The notes beneath the pieces are model-generated. The model did not search any database, was not told the origin of the DNA, and was given only the letters and a program-made list of their open reading frames with translations. Position numbers and translations under genes: made by a program. This document shows, piece by piece, positions 23,955 to 32,753 of a stretch of 51,933 bases of DNA. Numbering within the stretch: position 1 is the first letter of the stretch; each line of letters starts with the position of its first letter. The DNA comes from JAKSPM01 sp964450645 (GTDB lineage Bacteria; Bacillota; Clostridia; Oscillospirales; Oscillospiraceae). Where the stretch lies: positions 1 through 51,933 of the forward strand of contig CAYVEB010000013.1 in the NCBI GenBank assembly GCA_964450645.1. The letters are read 5' to 3'.

Positions 23955-26900
23955 ATGGAGCTTCTGTGCAAAGCGCTTGCCAAGCTGCCGGCTTTTGCCC
24001 AGCTGCTGCAAGCCCAGGAACAAAACCAGCCCGTCGCCATCTCCGGCGGCGGCCGTATTAACCAGAGCCATCTCATCGCCGCCTACCGCGCCCACACAGG
24101 CCGCCCGGTGATCGCCATCTGCCAGGACGATCTGGCCGCGCAGCGGGTGGCGGCTGAATTGGAGGCCTTTTTGGGCGAACCCGTCAACTTTCTCCCCACG
24201 CGGGATATGACCTTTTACGACGCCGCCGGCGTCTCCCGCGAGTGGGAACAAAAGCGCCTGCGCCAGCTGTACCAATTGGCCGCCGGGCAGACGCGAATCC
24301 TCGTTTTGTCCTATGGCGCCGCCGCGCTGCGAACCATTCCCAAGGCGACGCTCTTCGCCGCCGCGCTGAAATTGCGCCAGGGCGGGCAATACGATCCGGA
24401 ACAGCTGACGCAGAGCCTGCTGCGCGCCGGATACACCCGGTGCAGCCTGGTAGAGGGCGTCGGCCAGTTTGCCGTTCGCGGCGGAATCCTAGACGTCTAC
24501 TCCCCCGGCTGCGACCAGCCGGTACGGGCCGAATTTTTCGGTGACGAGCTGGACGCCATGGGATTTTTCGACCCCATGACCCAGCGCCGTACAGAGAATA
24601 TCACCGAGGCGCTGATCCTCCCCGTGTGTGAAACCCAGCCGCAGCTGCACCCGGGCGGGATTCGCGGCCTGTGCGATGATCTGTGCGCCCTGATCGCCCG
24701 GCAAAAGCGCCGGAAAAAGCCCAACACGGCGCTGCTCCAAACGCTGACGCAGGACTTGGAGCGCCTGGAAAACCGTCTGCCGATGCCGGCGGCGGACCGC
24801 TATATGGCGCTGATCTATCCGGAATTTGCCTGCGCCGCAAACTATTTTCCGGCGGAGAGCACCGTTTTCTTCTGCGACCACGGGAATTTGCGCCGCGCCG
24901 CCAATTTGAACCTCCAGCAGATCGGGATGCAGCTGGACAATCTGCTGCAAAGCGGCATTTTATTCGGGGATCTTTGCGACTTTTCCCGCCCTTGGGAGGA
25001 CTTCTGCGGCGATCTGCGCGGGAAAATGGTCGTCTATCTGGACGCGTTTCTTTCAGCCGCCTATCCAGAGGCCTTGCCGCCGCGCCAGCTTTTGGACTTT
25101 ACAGCCAAGCAACTGCCCTCCTACGGCGGCAATCTGGACGCCGCCGTAACCGACCTGACGTTTTACCAGCGCCACGACTACGCCACTTTGGTTCTGTGCG
25201 GCACGCGCCGCCGGGCGGAACTTTTGGCGGCGATGCTGCGCGAGCGGAACCTGTCCGCGTTTTTGGCCTTTCCCGCCGAGCATCTGCCCAAACCCGGCCA
25301 AATTTTGCTGGTGGACGGCAGCATCCCCAATGGGATGGAGTACCCGGAACTGAAATTTGCCGTGCTGACCGAGGGGCAGCTGACCGCCAGCCCGGTCAAG
25401 AAACGCGCGCCCGCGAAAAAGACCACCAACCGGCAAAAGCTGAATACTTTTACCGATCTGTCCCCCGGCGATCTGATCGTCCACGAGCACCATGGCATCG
25501 GTCGGTATATCGGCATGGAGCAGATGAAGATTGACGGGGTTGTGAAGGACTATGTAAAAATCGCCTACCAGGGCAGCGACACGCTCTATGTCCCCGCGAC
25601 CCAACTGGATCTGATCTCCAAATATATCGGCAACGGCGAGGCCGCCGCCGTAAAACTCAACCGCTTGGGCAGCGACGCCTGGCACAAGACCAAATCCCGC
25701 GCCAAATCCGCCGTCAAGGACTTGGCCGCCAGTCTGATCCAGCTGTATGCCGAGCGCAGGCGCTGTCCGGGCTATGCCTTTTCTGCCGACAGCCCGTGGC
25801 AGGCGGAATTTGAGGACAGCTTTCCTTACGTGGAGACCGAAGACCAGCTGCGCTGCATCGCAGAGATCAAGGCAGATATGGAATCGCCCGTCCCCATGGA
25901 CCGCCTGCTGTGCGGCGACGTTGGCTACGGCAAAACGGAGGTTGCGCTGCGCGCCGCGATGAAAGCTATTTTGGACGGCAAACAGGTCGCGATTCTCGTC
26001 CCGACCACCGTTCTGGCGCAGCAGCACTACGTCACCTGCGTCAACCGCTTTCGCGGCTTCCCGGTCAATATCCATGTACTGTCCCGTTTCCGCACCCCGG
26101 CCCAGCTGAAAAAAACAATGGCCGATATGCGCAGCGGCACGGCAGATCTCGTCATCGGCACCCATAAGCTGCTGCAAAAAGACGTCGTGTTTAAAAATTT
26201 AGGTCTGCTGATCGTGGACGAGGAGCAGCGCTTTGGCGTAACCCATAAAGAAAGACTGAAGGAACTTTCCCGTGGCGTGGACGTCTTAACTTTATCCGCC
26301 ACCCCCATTCCGCGGACACTGAATATGGCTCTTTCCGGCATCCGGGACATGTCCACCATCGAGGAACCGCCCCAGGACCGCTACCCGGTGCAGACCTTTG
26401 TTATGGAGCATGAAGAAACGGTGCTGCTCGACGCCATGCGCCGGGAGATTGAGCGCGGCGGACAGGTATACTACCTGCACAATCGGGTGGAGAGCATCGA
26501 ACAGTGCGCCGCACACATTCAGCAGCAACTGCCGGAGATCCGCGTTGGCATCGCCCACGGGCAGATGAACGAGGAACAGCTGGGCGACGTCATGCAGGAG
26601 ACGGCCGACGGCACGGTGCAGATCCTGGTCTGTACCACCATCATCGAAACCGGCATTGACATTCCCAACGTGAACACCCTGATCATTGAAGACGCCGACC
26701 GCCTGGGCCTCGCCCAGCTGCACCAGATCCGCGGCCGCGTGGGTCGCAGCAACCGGCACGCTTTCGCCTATCTGACCTTCCGGCGGGGCAAGGTACTCAG
26801 CGAGGTCGCGGAAAAGCGCCTGAGCGCTATCCGGGACTTTGCAGAGTTTGGCTCCGGGTTTAAGATCGCCATGCGTGATCTGGAAATTCGCGGCGCGGGC

Positions 26901-27473
26901 AATCTGCTCGGCGCGGAGCAGTCGGGCCATATGATTTCGGTGGGCTATGACCTGTACCTGAAGCTGCTGGAAGACGCCGTGCTGGAACAGCGAGGCGAGG
27001 AAAAGCCGGTCGTTACCGAGTGCACCGCCGACCTGTCAGTACCCGCCAGCATCAGCGAGGAGTATGTGGCCTCCGGCGAGCAGCGCATGGATCTGTACCG
27101 ACGAATGGCCGCCATCCGCAGCCAGGACGACGCCGACGAGCTTTTGGATGAAATGGTCGACCGCTACGGCGACCCGCCCAAGGGCGTGATGAACCTGATC
27201 GCCATCGCGCTGCTCCGGGCGGACGCAATAGGCGCGGAAATTAGCGACATCAGCCAGAAAAACGGGCAGCTGCAGTTCACCACAGCCAGCGCCAATTTAA
27301 ACGCTGTGTCCCAAGTCTGCGCGGCGCAGGAGTTCCGCGGGAGGTTGTTCTTCTCCCCCAAGAGCGACAAGCCGGTGATTCTCCTCAAGCTCCTGCCGGA
27401 CGACGACCCGCTCAAGCTGGCCCAGCGGTTCGTACGCCAATATCGGTCTTATTGTCTTGCGCGGCCGATGTGA
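23955..27473 (+). CDS. mfd: Transcription-repair coupling factor
   Basis: Mfd pushes RNA polymerase off lesions and recruits UvrA. The 1172-residue protein has the UvrB-like N-terminal part (GVGQFAVRGGILDVYSPG), the RNA-polymerase interaction domain (FTDLSPGDLIVHEHHGIGRY near residue 500), and the RecG-like motor with Walker A GDVGYGKTEVALRAA near residue 655, DEEQRFGVTHKERLK near residue 756, and SATPIPRTLNMALSGIRDMS. The C-terminal TRCF domain follows. ATG 23955 is chosen because GAGGAAA sits just upstream. An in-frame TTG at 23925 is less likely. An intact frame of this length argues against a high indel error rate in the assembly. Confidence 0.97.
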   Translation: MELLCKALAKLPAFAQLLQAQEQNQPVAISGGGRINQSHLIAAYRAHTGRPVIAICQDDLAAQRVAAELEAFLGEPVNFLPTRDMTFYDAAGVSREWEQKRLRQLYQLAAGQTRILVLSYGAAALRTIPKATLFAAALKLRQGGQYDPEQLTQSLLRAGYTRCSLVEGVGQFAVRGGILDVYSPGCDQPVRAEFFGDELDAMGFFDPMTQRRTENITEALILPVCETQPQLHPGGIRGLCDDLCALIARQKRRKKPNTALLQTLTQDLERLENRLPMPAADRYMALIYPEFACAANYFPAESTVFFCDHGNLRRAANLNLQQIGMQLDNLLQSGILFGDLCDFSRPWEDFCGDLRGKMVVYLDAFLSAAYPEALPPRQLLDFTAKQLPSYGGNLDAAVTDLTFYQRHDYATLVLCGTRRRAELLAAMLRERNLSAFLAFPAEHLPKPGQILLVDGSIPNGMEYPELKFAVLTEGQLTASPVKKRAPAKKTTNRQKLNTFTDLSPGDLIVHEHHGIGRYIGMEQMKIDGVVKDYVKIAYQGSDTLYVPATQLDLISKYIGNGEAAAVKLNRLGSDAWHKTKSRAKSAVKDLAASLIQLYAERRRCPGYAFSADSPWQAEFEDSFPYVETEDQLRCIAEIKADMESPVPMDRLLCGDVGYGKTEVALRAAMKAILDGKQVAILVPTTVLAQQHYVTCVNRFRGFPVNIHVLSRFRTPAQLKKTMADMRSGTADLVIGTHKLLQKDVVFKNLGLLIVDEEQRFGVTHKERLKELSRGVDVLTLSATPIPRTLNMALSGIRDMSTIEEPPQDRYPVQTFVMEHEETVLLDAMRREIERGGQVYYLHNRVESIEQCAAHIQQQLPEIRVGIAHGQMNEEQLGDVMQETADGTVQILVCTTIIETGIDIPNVNTLIIEDADRLGLAQLHQIRGRVGRSNRHAFAYLTFRRGKVLSEVAEKRLSAIRDFAEFGSGFKIAMRDLEIRGAGNLLGAEQSGHMISVGYDLYLKLLEDAVLEQRGEEKPVVTECTADLSVPASISEEYVASGEQRMDLYRRMAAIRSQDDADELLDEMVDRYGDPPKGVMNLIAIALLRADAIGAEISDISQKNGQLQFTTASANLNAVSQVCAAQEFRGRLFFSPKSDKPVILLKLLPDDDPLKLAQRFVRQYRSYCLARPM

Positions 27474-27617
27474 ACCGGAATCCTCTAGATTTGCCGCAAA
27501 ATTGACAAAATGATGCAGTTTTGATGGCGCGATGTCTGAAAATACTATTAACAAACAAAGCGTGAAAAATTTTCTAAATGTTTCCTTTTTGTAATCGCAT
27601 TCTGTAAAAAATTGTTT

Positions 27618-27623
27618 TATAAT
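27618..27623 (+). promoter_or_regulatory. Candidate -10 box before the VanW gene
   Basis: TATAAT stands alone in the AT-rich 252-base gap after mfd. I find no good -35 at 16-18 bases, so the call is tentative. The rest of the gap shows no gene. Confidence 0.4.
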
Positions 27624-27725
27624 ACAAGGTATAAGCATATGAACCGGTAAGGCTAAGGTACCGCCACCGGCAACGATACAAACCCATATAGAAAATTAGT
27701 AGCTTAATGGATTAGGAGAACAAAA

Positions 27726-29744
27726 ATGGCAAGAGGAAAATTTGAAAAAAGTCGTGTACCCATACAGTCCCAGTCGGAGCCGTCTGAAAAAAAGTCCCAT
27801 GTCCTGCGCAATACGTTGATCATCTGCTGCGCCGTGCTGGTGATCGCAGCGGGCGGTGCCGCGGCGTGGTTCTTTCTGTTTCGGAACAACAATGACACGA
27901 TTGCAAATAACGTATATATCGCCGGCGTCGATTTGGGCGGCATGACCAAAGAGGAAGCCACGCAGGCCATTCAGGCCGCCATGGACGAAAGCTACGGCAG
28001 CCATAATATGTCCGTCACGTTTTTGCGTGCGCGGCAAGAGGAGGAACTGATCAAGGCCACCATTGAGAAGGTGGAGATTCCCACGGATTTGAGCGAGTTC
28101 TTTGTGGCCGCCAGCGCGCCGGAGGTGGACCTGGATCAGCTGGAAGTAGACCCGGATACCGTCAAACCGGAGGTCGAGGAAGCGCCCTCCGAGATTACCC
28201 AGCCGGAGGCAAGCGAGCCGTCGGAACCGGAGACGCCTTCCCGCCCCGATGGGAAAGAGGAATTTTCCAGTTTGGAGCTGACGCCCTCCGAGGTAGGGTT
28301 GTCCGTGGACATCACAGCCGCTGTGGAAGACGCCTACCAGGTGGGCCGCGGCAGATTCCGCGTCACCGCGCCCGCCGAGCCGTATGATCTGGACATCTCC
28401 AAGTACTTGAGCGTCGATCAGGATTATATCCATTCGAAGCTGGACCGCATGGCGACGGAGATCAACTCCGAATTCATCCCGGCGGAAATTCTGGAGACCA
28501 CCACCCAAATCGAGGTTCCCGCTGAGAAAGAGGATCAAAAGCCGACGACCAAAACCGTGGATGCGTTAGAGATTACTGTGGGCAATGTGGGATCCCAACT
28601 GGACGTTGAGGCCTTGTATGACCAGATCCTCAATGCCTATAAGGAGCGGTCCTTCTCGCTGGAATTTGACGTGGAAGTCAACTATCCCGACGTCATCGAT
28701 CTCGACGCGCTTATGAAGCAATACGGCAAGGAATGGGCCAACGCCACCTTTGACCCGGAAACATTTGATATTATCGAGGAAAAACCCGGCTTCGGCTTTG
28801 ATAAGGAAACAGTCTATAACCAACTGATCGCCGCGAAGCCCGGGGATAAGATTATCGTCCCGCTGACGGATCTCAACGCGCCCATAACGGCGGCTATGCT
28901 GAAGGAAAAGCTGTTTGCCGACGTGCTAGCGGAATACGATACGCCGCATACTGCAATTCCCGACCGCACCAAGAACCTGGAGCTGGCCTGCGAGGCGATC
29001 AACGGCACCATTCTCAAGCCCGGCGGGGAGTTCTCCTTCAACAAGGTCGTGGGCGAACGCACCGAGGACAAGGGCTACCGTCCCGCGACGGCCTATCTCG
29101 CCGGCGGCATTTCGCAGCCGGAAACCGGCGGCGGCGTATGCCAGGTTGCATCGACCCTGTACATGTGCGCGCTGCTGGCAGATCTGGAGATCACGCAGCG
29201 GACAGAGCATATGTATCAGGTCACCTATGTTCCCCAGGGCCTGGACGCCACCATCTATTGGGGATATCTCGACTTCTGCTTTGTCAACAACACCAACTAT
29301 CCCATTCGAATTGATGCGTCGGTATCCGATGGCTATGTACACATCAAGTTCATTGGTACGCAAACTCATGATTACACCGTAGAATTATACAGCGTTTGCA
29401 CCGGCCAGGATGAAAACGGCATCAGCTACGCCTCCTATATGCGCAAATACGATCTCGACGGCAACTTGATTTCCGACAGCAAGATTGACAACAGCACCTA
29501 TATGTTCCACAAGGAGAATACCGATCCCGCGCCGACCGAGACGGAACCCCCGACCGAGACGGAACCTCCGACGGAACCGACGGAACCAACCGAGCCGCCT
29601 GAGCCATCCACGGAACCGACGGAGCCGCCGGAACCCTCCACAGAGCCGACCGAGCCGCCGACTGAGCCGACCGAACCGACTGAGCCATCTACAGAGCCGA
29701 CCGAACCGCCGACTGAGCCGACCGATACGCCAACGGAACCCTAG
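27726..29744 (+). CDS. VanW family membrane protein with Pro/Thr/Glu repeat tail
   Basis: A 672-residue protein with an N-terminal anchor at about residues 28-52 (LIICCAVLVIAAGGAAAWFF), two YoaR-type putative peptidoglycan-binding domains across residues 60-400 interrupted by an acidic low-complexity insert (residues 140-180), and a VanW domain at about residues 405-530 (GTILKPGGEFSFNKVVGERT, ETGGGVCQVASTLYMCALL). The last 70 residues are PTEP/TEPPTEP repeats, a typical wall-spanning or low-complexity tail. VanW was first seen in vancomycin-resistance clusters, but its activity is unknown. No other van gene is present, so resistance is not implied. The start has GGAGAAC upstream. Confidence 0.9.
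   Translation: MARGKFEKSRVPIQSQSEPSEKKSHVLRNTLIICCAVLVIAAGGAAAWFFLFRNNNDTIANNVYIAGVDLGGMTKEEATQAIQAAMDESYGSHNMSVTFLRARQEEELIKATIEKVEIPTDLSEFFVAASAPEVDLDQLEVDPDTVKPEVEEAPSEITQPEASEPSEPETPSRPDGKEEFSSLELTPSEVGLSVDITAAVEDAYQVGRGRFRVTAPAEPYDLDISKYLSVDQDYIHSKLDRMATEINSEFIPAEILETTTQIEVPAEKEDQKPTTKTVDALEITVGNVGSQLDVEALYDQILNAYKERSFSLEFDVEVNYPDVIDLDALMKQYGKEWANATFDPETFDIIEEKPGFGFDKETVYNQLIAAKPGDKIIVPLTDLNAPITAAMLKEKLFADVLAEYDTPHTAIPDRTKNLELACEAINGTILKPGGEFSFNKVVGERTEDKGYRPATAYLAGGISQPETGGGVCQVASTLYMCALLADLEITQRTEHMYQVTYVPQGLDATIYWGYLDFCFVNNTNYPIRIDASVSDGYVHIKFIGTQTHDYTVELYSVCTGQDENGISYASYMRKYDLDGNLISDSKIDNSTYMFHKENTDPAPTETEPPTETEPPTEPTEPTEPPEPSTEPTEPPEPSTEPTEPPTEPTEPTEPSTEPTEPPTEPTDTPTEP
29529..29741 (+). 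repeat. Pro-Thr-Glu-Pro coding repeats at the end of the VanW gene
   Basis: About 70 codons alternate Pro, Thr, Glu and Ser in three- to six-residue words such as TEPTEPPEPSTEP. The repeat length may vary between strains by slippage in steps of three bases. Confidence 0.85.
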
Positions 29745-29818
29745 AAAATTTTCCATATCACCCTCGCGGACATACTCTGTCCGTGGGGGTATTGGTGTTT
29801 TATCCGGCGTAACTGGCA

Positions 29819-29850
29819 GCAATTGCCGGCGGTTTCCCACCGGCAATTGC
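29819..29850 (+). terminator. Inverted repeat between the VanW and SGNH genes
   Basis: Perfect 11-base arms, GCAATTGCCGG (29819-29829) and its complement (29840-29850), around a 10-base loop. No T-tract follows. A weaker hairpin (CGGACA/TGTCCG) lies at about 29767-29783. Together they may separate the two units. Confidence 0.5.
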
Positions 29851-29917
29851 GATTTGTCAAAGCTCCTTATCAGAGGATTTTATACACGAATCATATCTAT
29901 TTTGGTGGTGATTTTCA

Positions 29918-30691
29918 ATGAGACGATGGATTTGTCTTTTCCTTATAACGGCAATGCTATTTTCTCTGGCGGCTTGCGCGGACTCCGAGTCAGGCGAAAC
30001 GGTGGATCTGGCGCCCGGTATCGCCTATTTAGACGCGCAGGAAAGCCGCGACCCAGCGGTCGTCGTGGCGGCGATCCAGGAAATCGAGGCGCAGCGGCTG
30101 CAGGCCCAGCGGGACGAACTGATGCATCAGTTGGTCTCCGGAGAGCAGGACGTCTGGTCGATGTTTCAAGATTCAGTGATTTTGGGGGATTCCCGGGCAG
30201 TCGGCTTCTCCTACTACAATTTTTTGAGCGAGGAGCAGGTCTTGGCGGCCAGCGGCGAAAATATCTTTGCCGTAGAGGATCACTATGACGAAATCCGTGC
30301 TTTGAATCCCTCTTATATCTATCTGTGCTACGGGCTAAATGACATCATCTTTTGGGACAGCGCCGAGAGCTTTGCGGAAGGCTTTGGCGAAATGCTGGAG
30401 GGTTTGCAGCGGGAGTTTCCCAACGCCACCTTGATTGTCAGCTCTATTATCTCTATTTATGACCCCGCTTTTGAAAAAGAGAGCGATTGGTATGCGCTGC
30501 CGGATTACAGCGCTGCTTTGGAGCGCTATTGCAACGAACACGGCATCGCCTTTGCCAATTCAGACGACCTGTGCGCCGAACACTCAGATCTGTGGCAGCC
30601 CGACGGCATCCACCTGATGCCCGACTTCTACCCCTACTGGGGCAGCAATCTGATTTTAACCATGCTGGAACACACGGGAGAATCTTCCTGA
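29918..30691 (+). CDS. SGNH/GDSL-type esterase lipoprotein
   Basis: A 257-residue lipoprotein: basic start, hydrophobic stretch and lipobox LAAC with Cys at residue 20. The mature part has the SGNH blocks: VILGDSRAVG (catalytic Ser, residue 91 region), YGLNDI (block III Asn) and DGIHLMPDFYP (Asp-His pair near residue 230). Such enzymes remove or transfer acyl groups on carbohydrates. The start has GGTGGTGATT upstream. The downstream genes are a DUF4358 protein, an MBOAT acyltransferase and a DHHW protein, so this set looks like an extracellular polysaccharide O-acylation system, with this protein acting outside the membrane. Confidence 0.85.
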   Translation: MRRWICLFLITAMLFSLAACADSESGETVDLAPGIAYLDAQESRDPAVVVAAIQEIEAQRLQAQRDELMHQLVSGEQDVWSMFQDSVILGDSRAVGFSYYNFLSEEQVLAASGENIFAVEDHYDEIRALNPSYIYLCYGLNDIIFWDSAESFAEGFGEMLEGLQREFPNATLIVSSIISIYDPAFEKESDWYALPDYSAALERYCNEHGIAFANSDDLCAEHSDLWQPDGIHLMPDFYPYWGSNLILTMLEHTGESS

Positions 30692-30836
30692 GTTGTGTCT
30701 TTCTTCAGAGAAAACCCCGCGCGCGGGCGGCCATGACACACCGCAAGCAATCGTCCCATTCGGGCGGCTTTTCCGGCGTCCGCGTCGCAGGAGAATTTGT
30801 TCGGATTGAGAAATACAGAGAAAAAGGAGAACATAG

Positions 30837-31319
30837 ATGAAGTCAACCATCCTAGAGTTGTCGCGTTGGCTGTTTGCAGCGGCGGCGGTGATTTTCATCG
30901 GCACAAGCGTCTTGGACAGCGGCGGCGGCAGCGACGCGTCCCTGGAAGAAGTGGAATCTGCTGTAACGGCGGTTCTGGACATGCAGACCATGCAAGCCGC
31001 GGACAACCAAATGATTCGGCGGCTGTATGCGCTCGATCCGGCGGAATATGAGGGCATCGTCCTCTACTATCCGACAACCAACATGGGTGCGGAGGAACTG
31101 CTGATCGTAAAACTGGCCGACACCGCACAGCAAGCAGCCGTGGCGGACGCTGTCCAGGCCAGACTGGAAACCCAAAAGAACAGTTTTGAGGGCTATGGCA
31201 TCGAACAATACGATCTGCTGACCAACAACTCCGTGCTGGAAGTGCAAGGCAATTTCATTTTGTTCGTGGTCAACCCCGCCTCCTCCGACGCCGTGACGGC
31301 GTTCCTGGACGCACTGTAA
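30837..31319 (+). CDS. DUF4358 family extracytoplasmic protein
   Basis: A 160-residue protein with an N-terminal membrane anchor or signal (residues 8-26, LSRWLFAAAAVIFIGTSVLD) and a small outside domain with the family-typical RRLYALDPAEYEGIVLYYP and MGAEELLIVKLAD. DUF4358 has no known activity but is often beside MBOAT/DHHW acylation genes in Clostridia. GGAGAAC precedes ATG 30837, and the MBOAT gene starts 12 bases after its stop. No gene is visible in the 145 bases before it. Confidence 0.82.
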   Translation: MKSTILELSRWLFAAAAVIFIGTSVLDSGGGSDASLEEVESAVTAVLDMQTMQAADNQMIRRLYALDPAEYEGIVLYYPTTNMGAEELLIVKLADTAQQAAVADAVQARLETQKNSFEGYGIEQYDLLTNNSVLEVQGNFILFVVNPASSDAVTAFLDAL

Positions 31320-31331
31320 GGAGGGTTGGCG

Positions 31332-32738
31332 ATGGCATTTAGTAACATTTTTTTCCTATTTGTATTTTTGCCGGTCAGTCTGATTTTATACCATATTGTA
31401 CCACGCGCGCTCAAAAACGCGGTACTGCTTCTCACCGGCCTGGTGTTTTTCTCCTGGGGTACGCCTTCGTATCTGATTTTGATGCTCTGCGGCACGGCTT
31501 TTTGTTATTTTTCCGGTTTGTTGATGGAGCAGCAGCGCGAGCAAGGGCAAGCTACCCGGGTCAAGCTCACCATGTACTCCGCCGTGATCTTTTGCCTGCT
31601 GCTCCTGGGCTTCTATAAGTATTATGGGTTTCTGGTGGACAATCTCAACCGTCTGCTGGGTACCACGTTCAAAAATCCCGACTTGCCCTTGCCCATCGGC
31701 ATCTCCTTCTACACTTTCTCCATGCTCTCCTATCTGCTGGATGTATACCACGAAAAAGCGCCGGCGCTCCATAATCCGCTGGACTTCGGCGTATACATCG
31801 CGTTCTTCCCCAAGCTGGTCTCCGGCCCCATTGTAAAATACGCGGATATGTACGCGCAGATCCGGGAGCGCAAAATGACAAGCGGGCAGTTTGGCGCGGG
31901 CGTGCGGCTGTTTTTGATCGGGCTTGGGAAGAAAGTACTCTTGTCCAACACCATCGGCGTGACGTTCAACGCCCTGTTCGCGCTGCCCACCTCCTCCCTT
32001 TCGGGCGCCAGCGCATGGCTGGGCGCGGTTTGCTACAGCCTGATGCTCTACTTTGACTTCAGCGGCTATTCCGACATGGCCATCGGTCTGGCGCAGCTGT
32101 TCGGTTTTCAATTTCAGCCAAACTTCAACTATCCCTATCTCTCCTCCAGCATCACGGATTTCTGGCGGCGCTGGCACATCTCCCTCGGATTATGGTTCCG
32201 GGAGTATGTGTATATCCCGCTGGGCGGCAGCCGGGTCAGCACAAAGCTGATTATCCGCAATCTGCTGGTAGTCTGGGCGCTGACAGGCATCTGGCACGGC
32301 GCCAGCTGGAATTTCATCGTCTGGGGACTGTACTATGGCGTACTGCTGATTTTGGAAAAATTCGTGCTTAAGCGGCTTGTGGAAAAGCTTCCCGGCGCCC
32401 TGCGCCACATCCTGACGCTTGTGCTTGTGGTGATCGGCTGGGTGTTCTTTTTCTCCAATTCCCTGGGCGGCGCGCTGTCGTGGCTCGGCAGAATGTTCTT
32501 TGTCGGCCCATTTATGGACGCCACCGCCAAATACTATTTCAGCGGCTGCTGGCCGCTGCTCCTAATTGGCATTTTCGCCTGTACGCCCATCGGTACGCAC
32601 CTAGGCAGCCGCGTCTACCGCAGCAAGTCCAGGGTGTCCATGGCCTTGTCAATCGCATTTTTTGCCTGTATTTTACTTCTGTCCATTGCGGGGATGATGA
32701 ATGACACCTATTCGTTCGTCTTCTATTCCCAATTCTGA
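31332..32738 (+). CDS. MBOAT-family O-acyltransferase (AlgI/DltB type)
   Basis: A 468-residue polytopic membrane protein. Family marks are PLPIGISFYTFSMLSYLLDV, FFPKLVSGPIVKY, YFDFSGYSDMAIGLAQLFGF, DFWRRWHISLGLWFREYVYI and the catalytic-type His in LTGIWHGASWNF near residue 320. AlgI/PatA-like members pass acetyl groups across the membrane to wall or exported polysaccharide with a DHHW or SGNH partner. Both partners are present in this cluster. ATG 31332 is chosen over TTG 31326 because AGGAGGG is correctly spaced. The acyl group and the acceptor are not determinable here. Confidence 0.93.
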   Translation: MAFSNIFFLFVFLPVSLILYHIVPRALKNAVLLLTGLVFFSWGTPSYLILMLCGTAFCYFSGLLMEQQREQGQATRVKLTMYSAVIFCLLLLGFYKYYGFLVDNLNRLLGTTFKNPDLPLPIGISFYTFSMLSYLLDVYHEKAPALHNPLDFGVYIAFFPKLVSGPIVKYADMYAQIRERKMTSGQFGAGVRLFLIGLGKKVLLSNTIGVTFNALFALPTSSLSGASAWLGAVCYSLMLYFDFSGYSDMAIGLAQLFGFQFQPNFNYPYLSSSITDFWRRWHISLGLWFREYVYIPLGGSRVSTKLIIRNLLVVWALTGIWHGASWNFIVWGLYYGVLLILEKFVLKRLVEKLPGALRHILTLVLVVIGWVFFFSNSLGGALSWLGRMFFVGPFMDATAKYYFSGCWPLLLIGIFACTPIGTHLGSRVYRSKSRVSMALSIAFFACILLLSIAGMMNDTYSFVFYSQF

Positions 32739-32753
32739 TCGGAGGCGACCCAT

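Noticed and set aside
29529..29741. Repeated Pro-Thr-Glu codons as a CRISPR or mobile repeat
   Set aside because: The repeats are irregular, in frame and continuous with the VanW coding sequence, with no spacers.
27726..29744. VanW protein as evidence of vancomycin resistance
   Set aside because: VanW proteins are widespread in Clostridia without resistance, and no vanH/A/X or sensor genes occur here.
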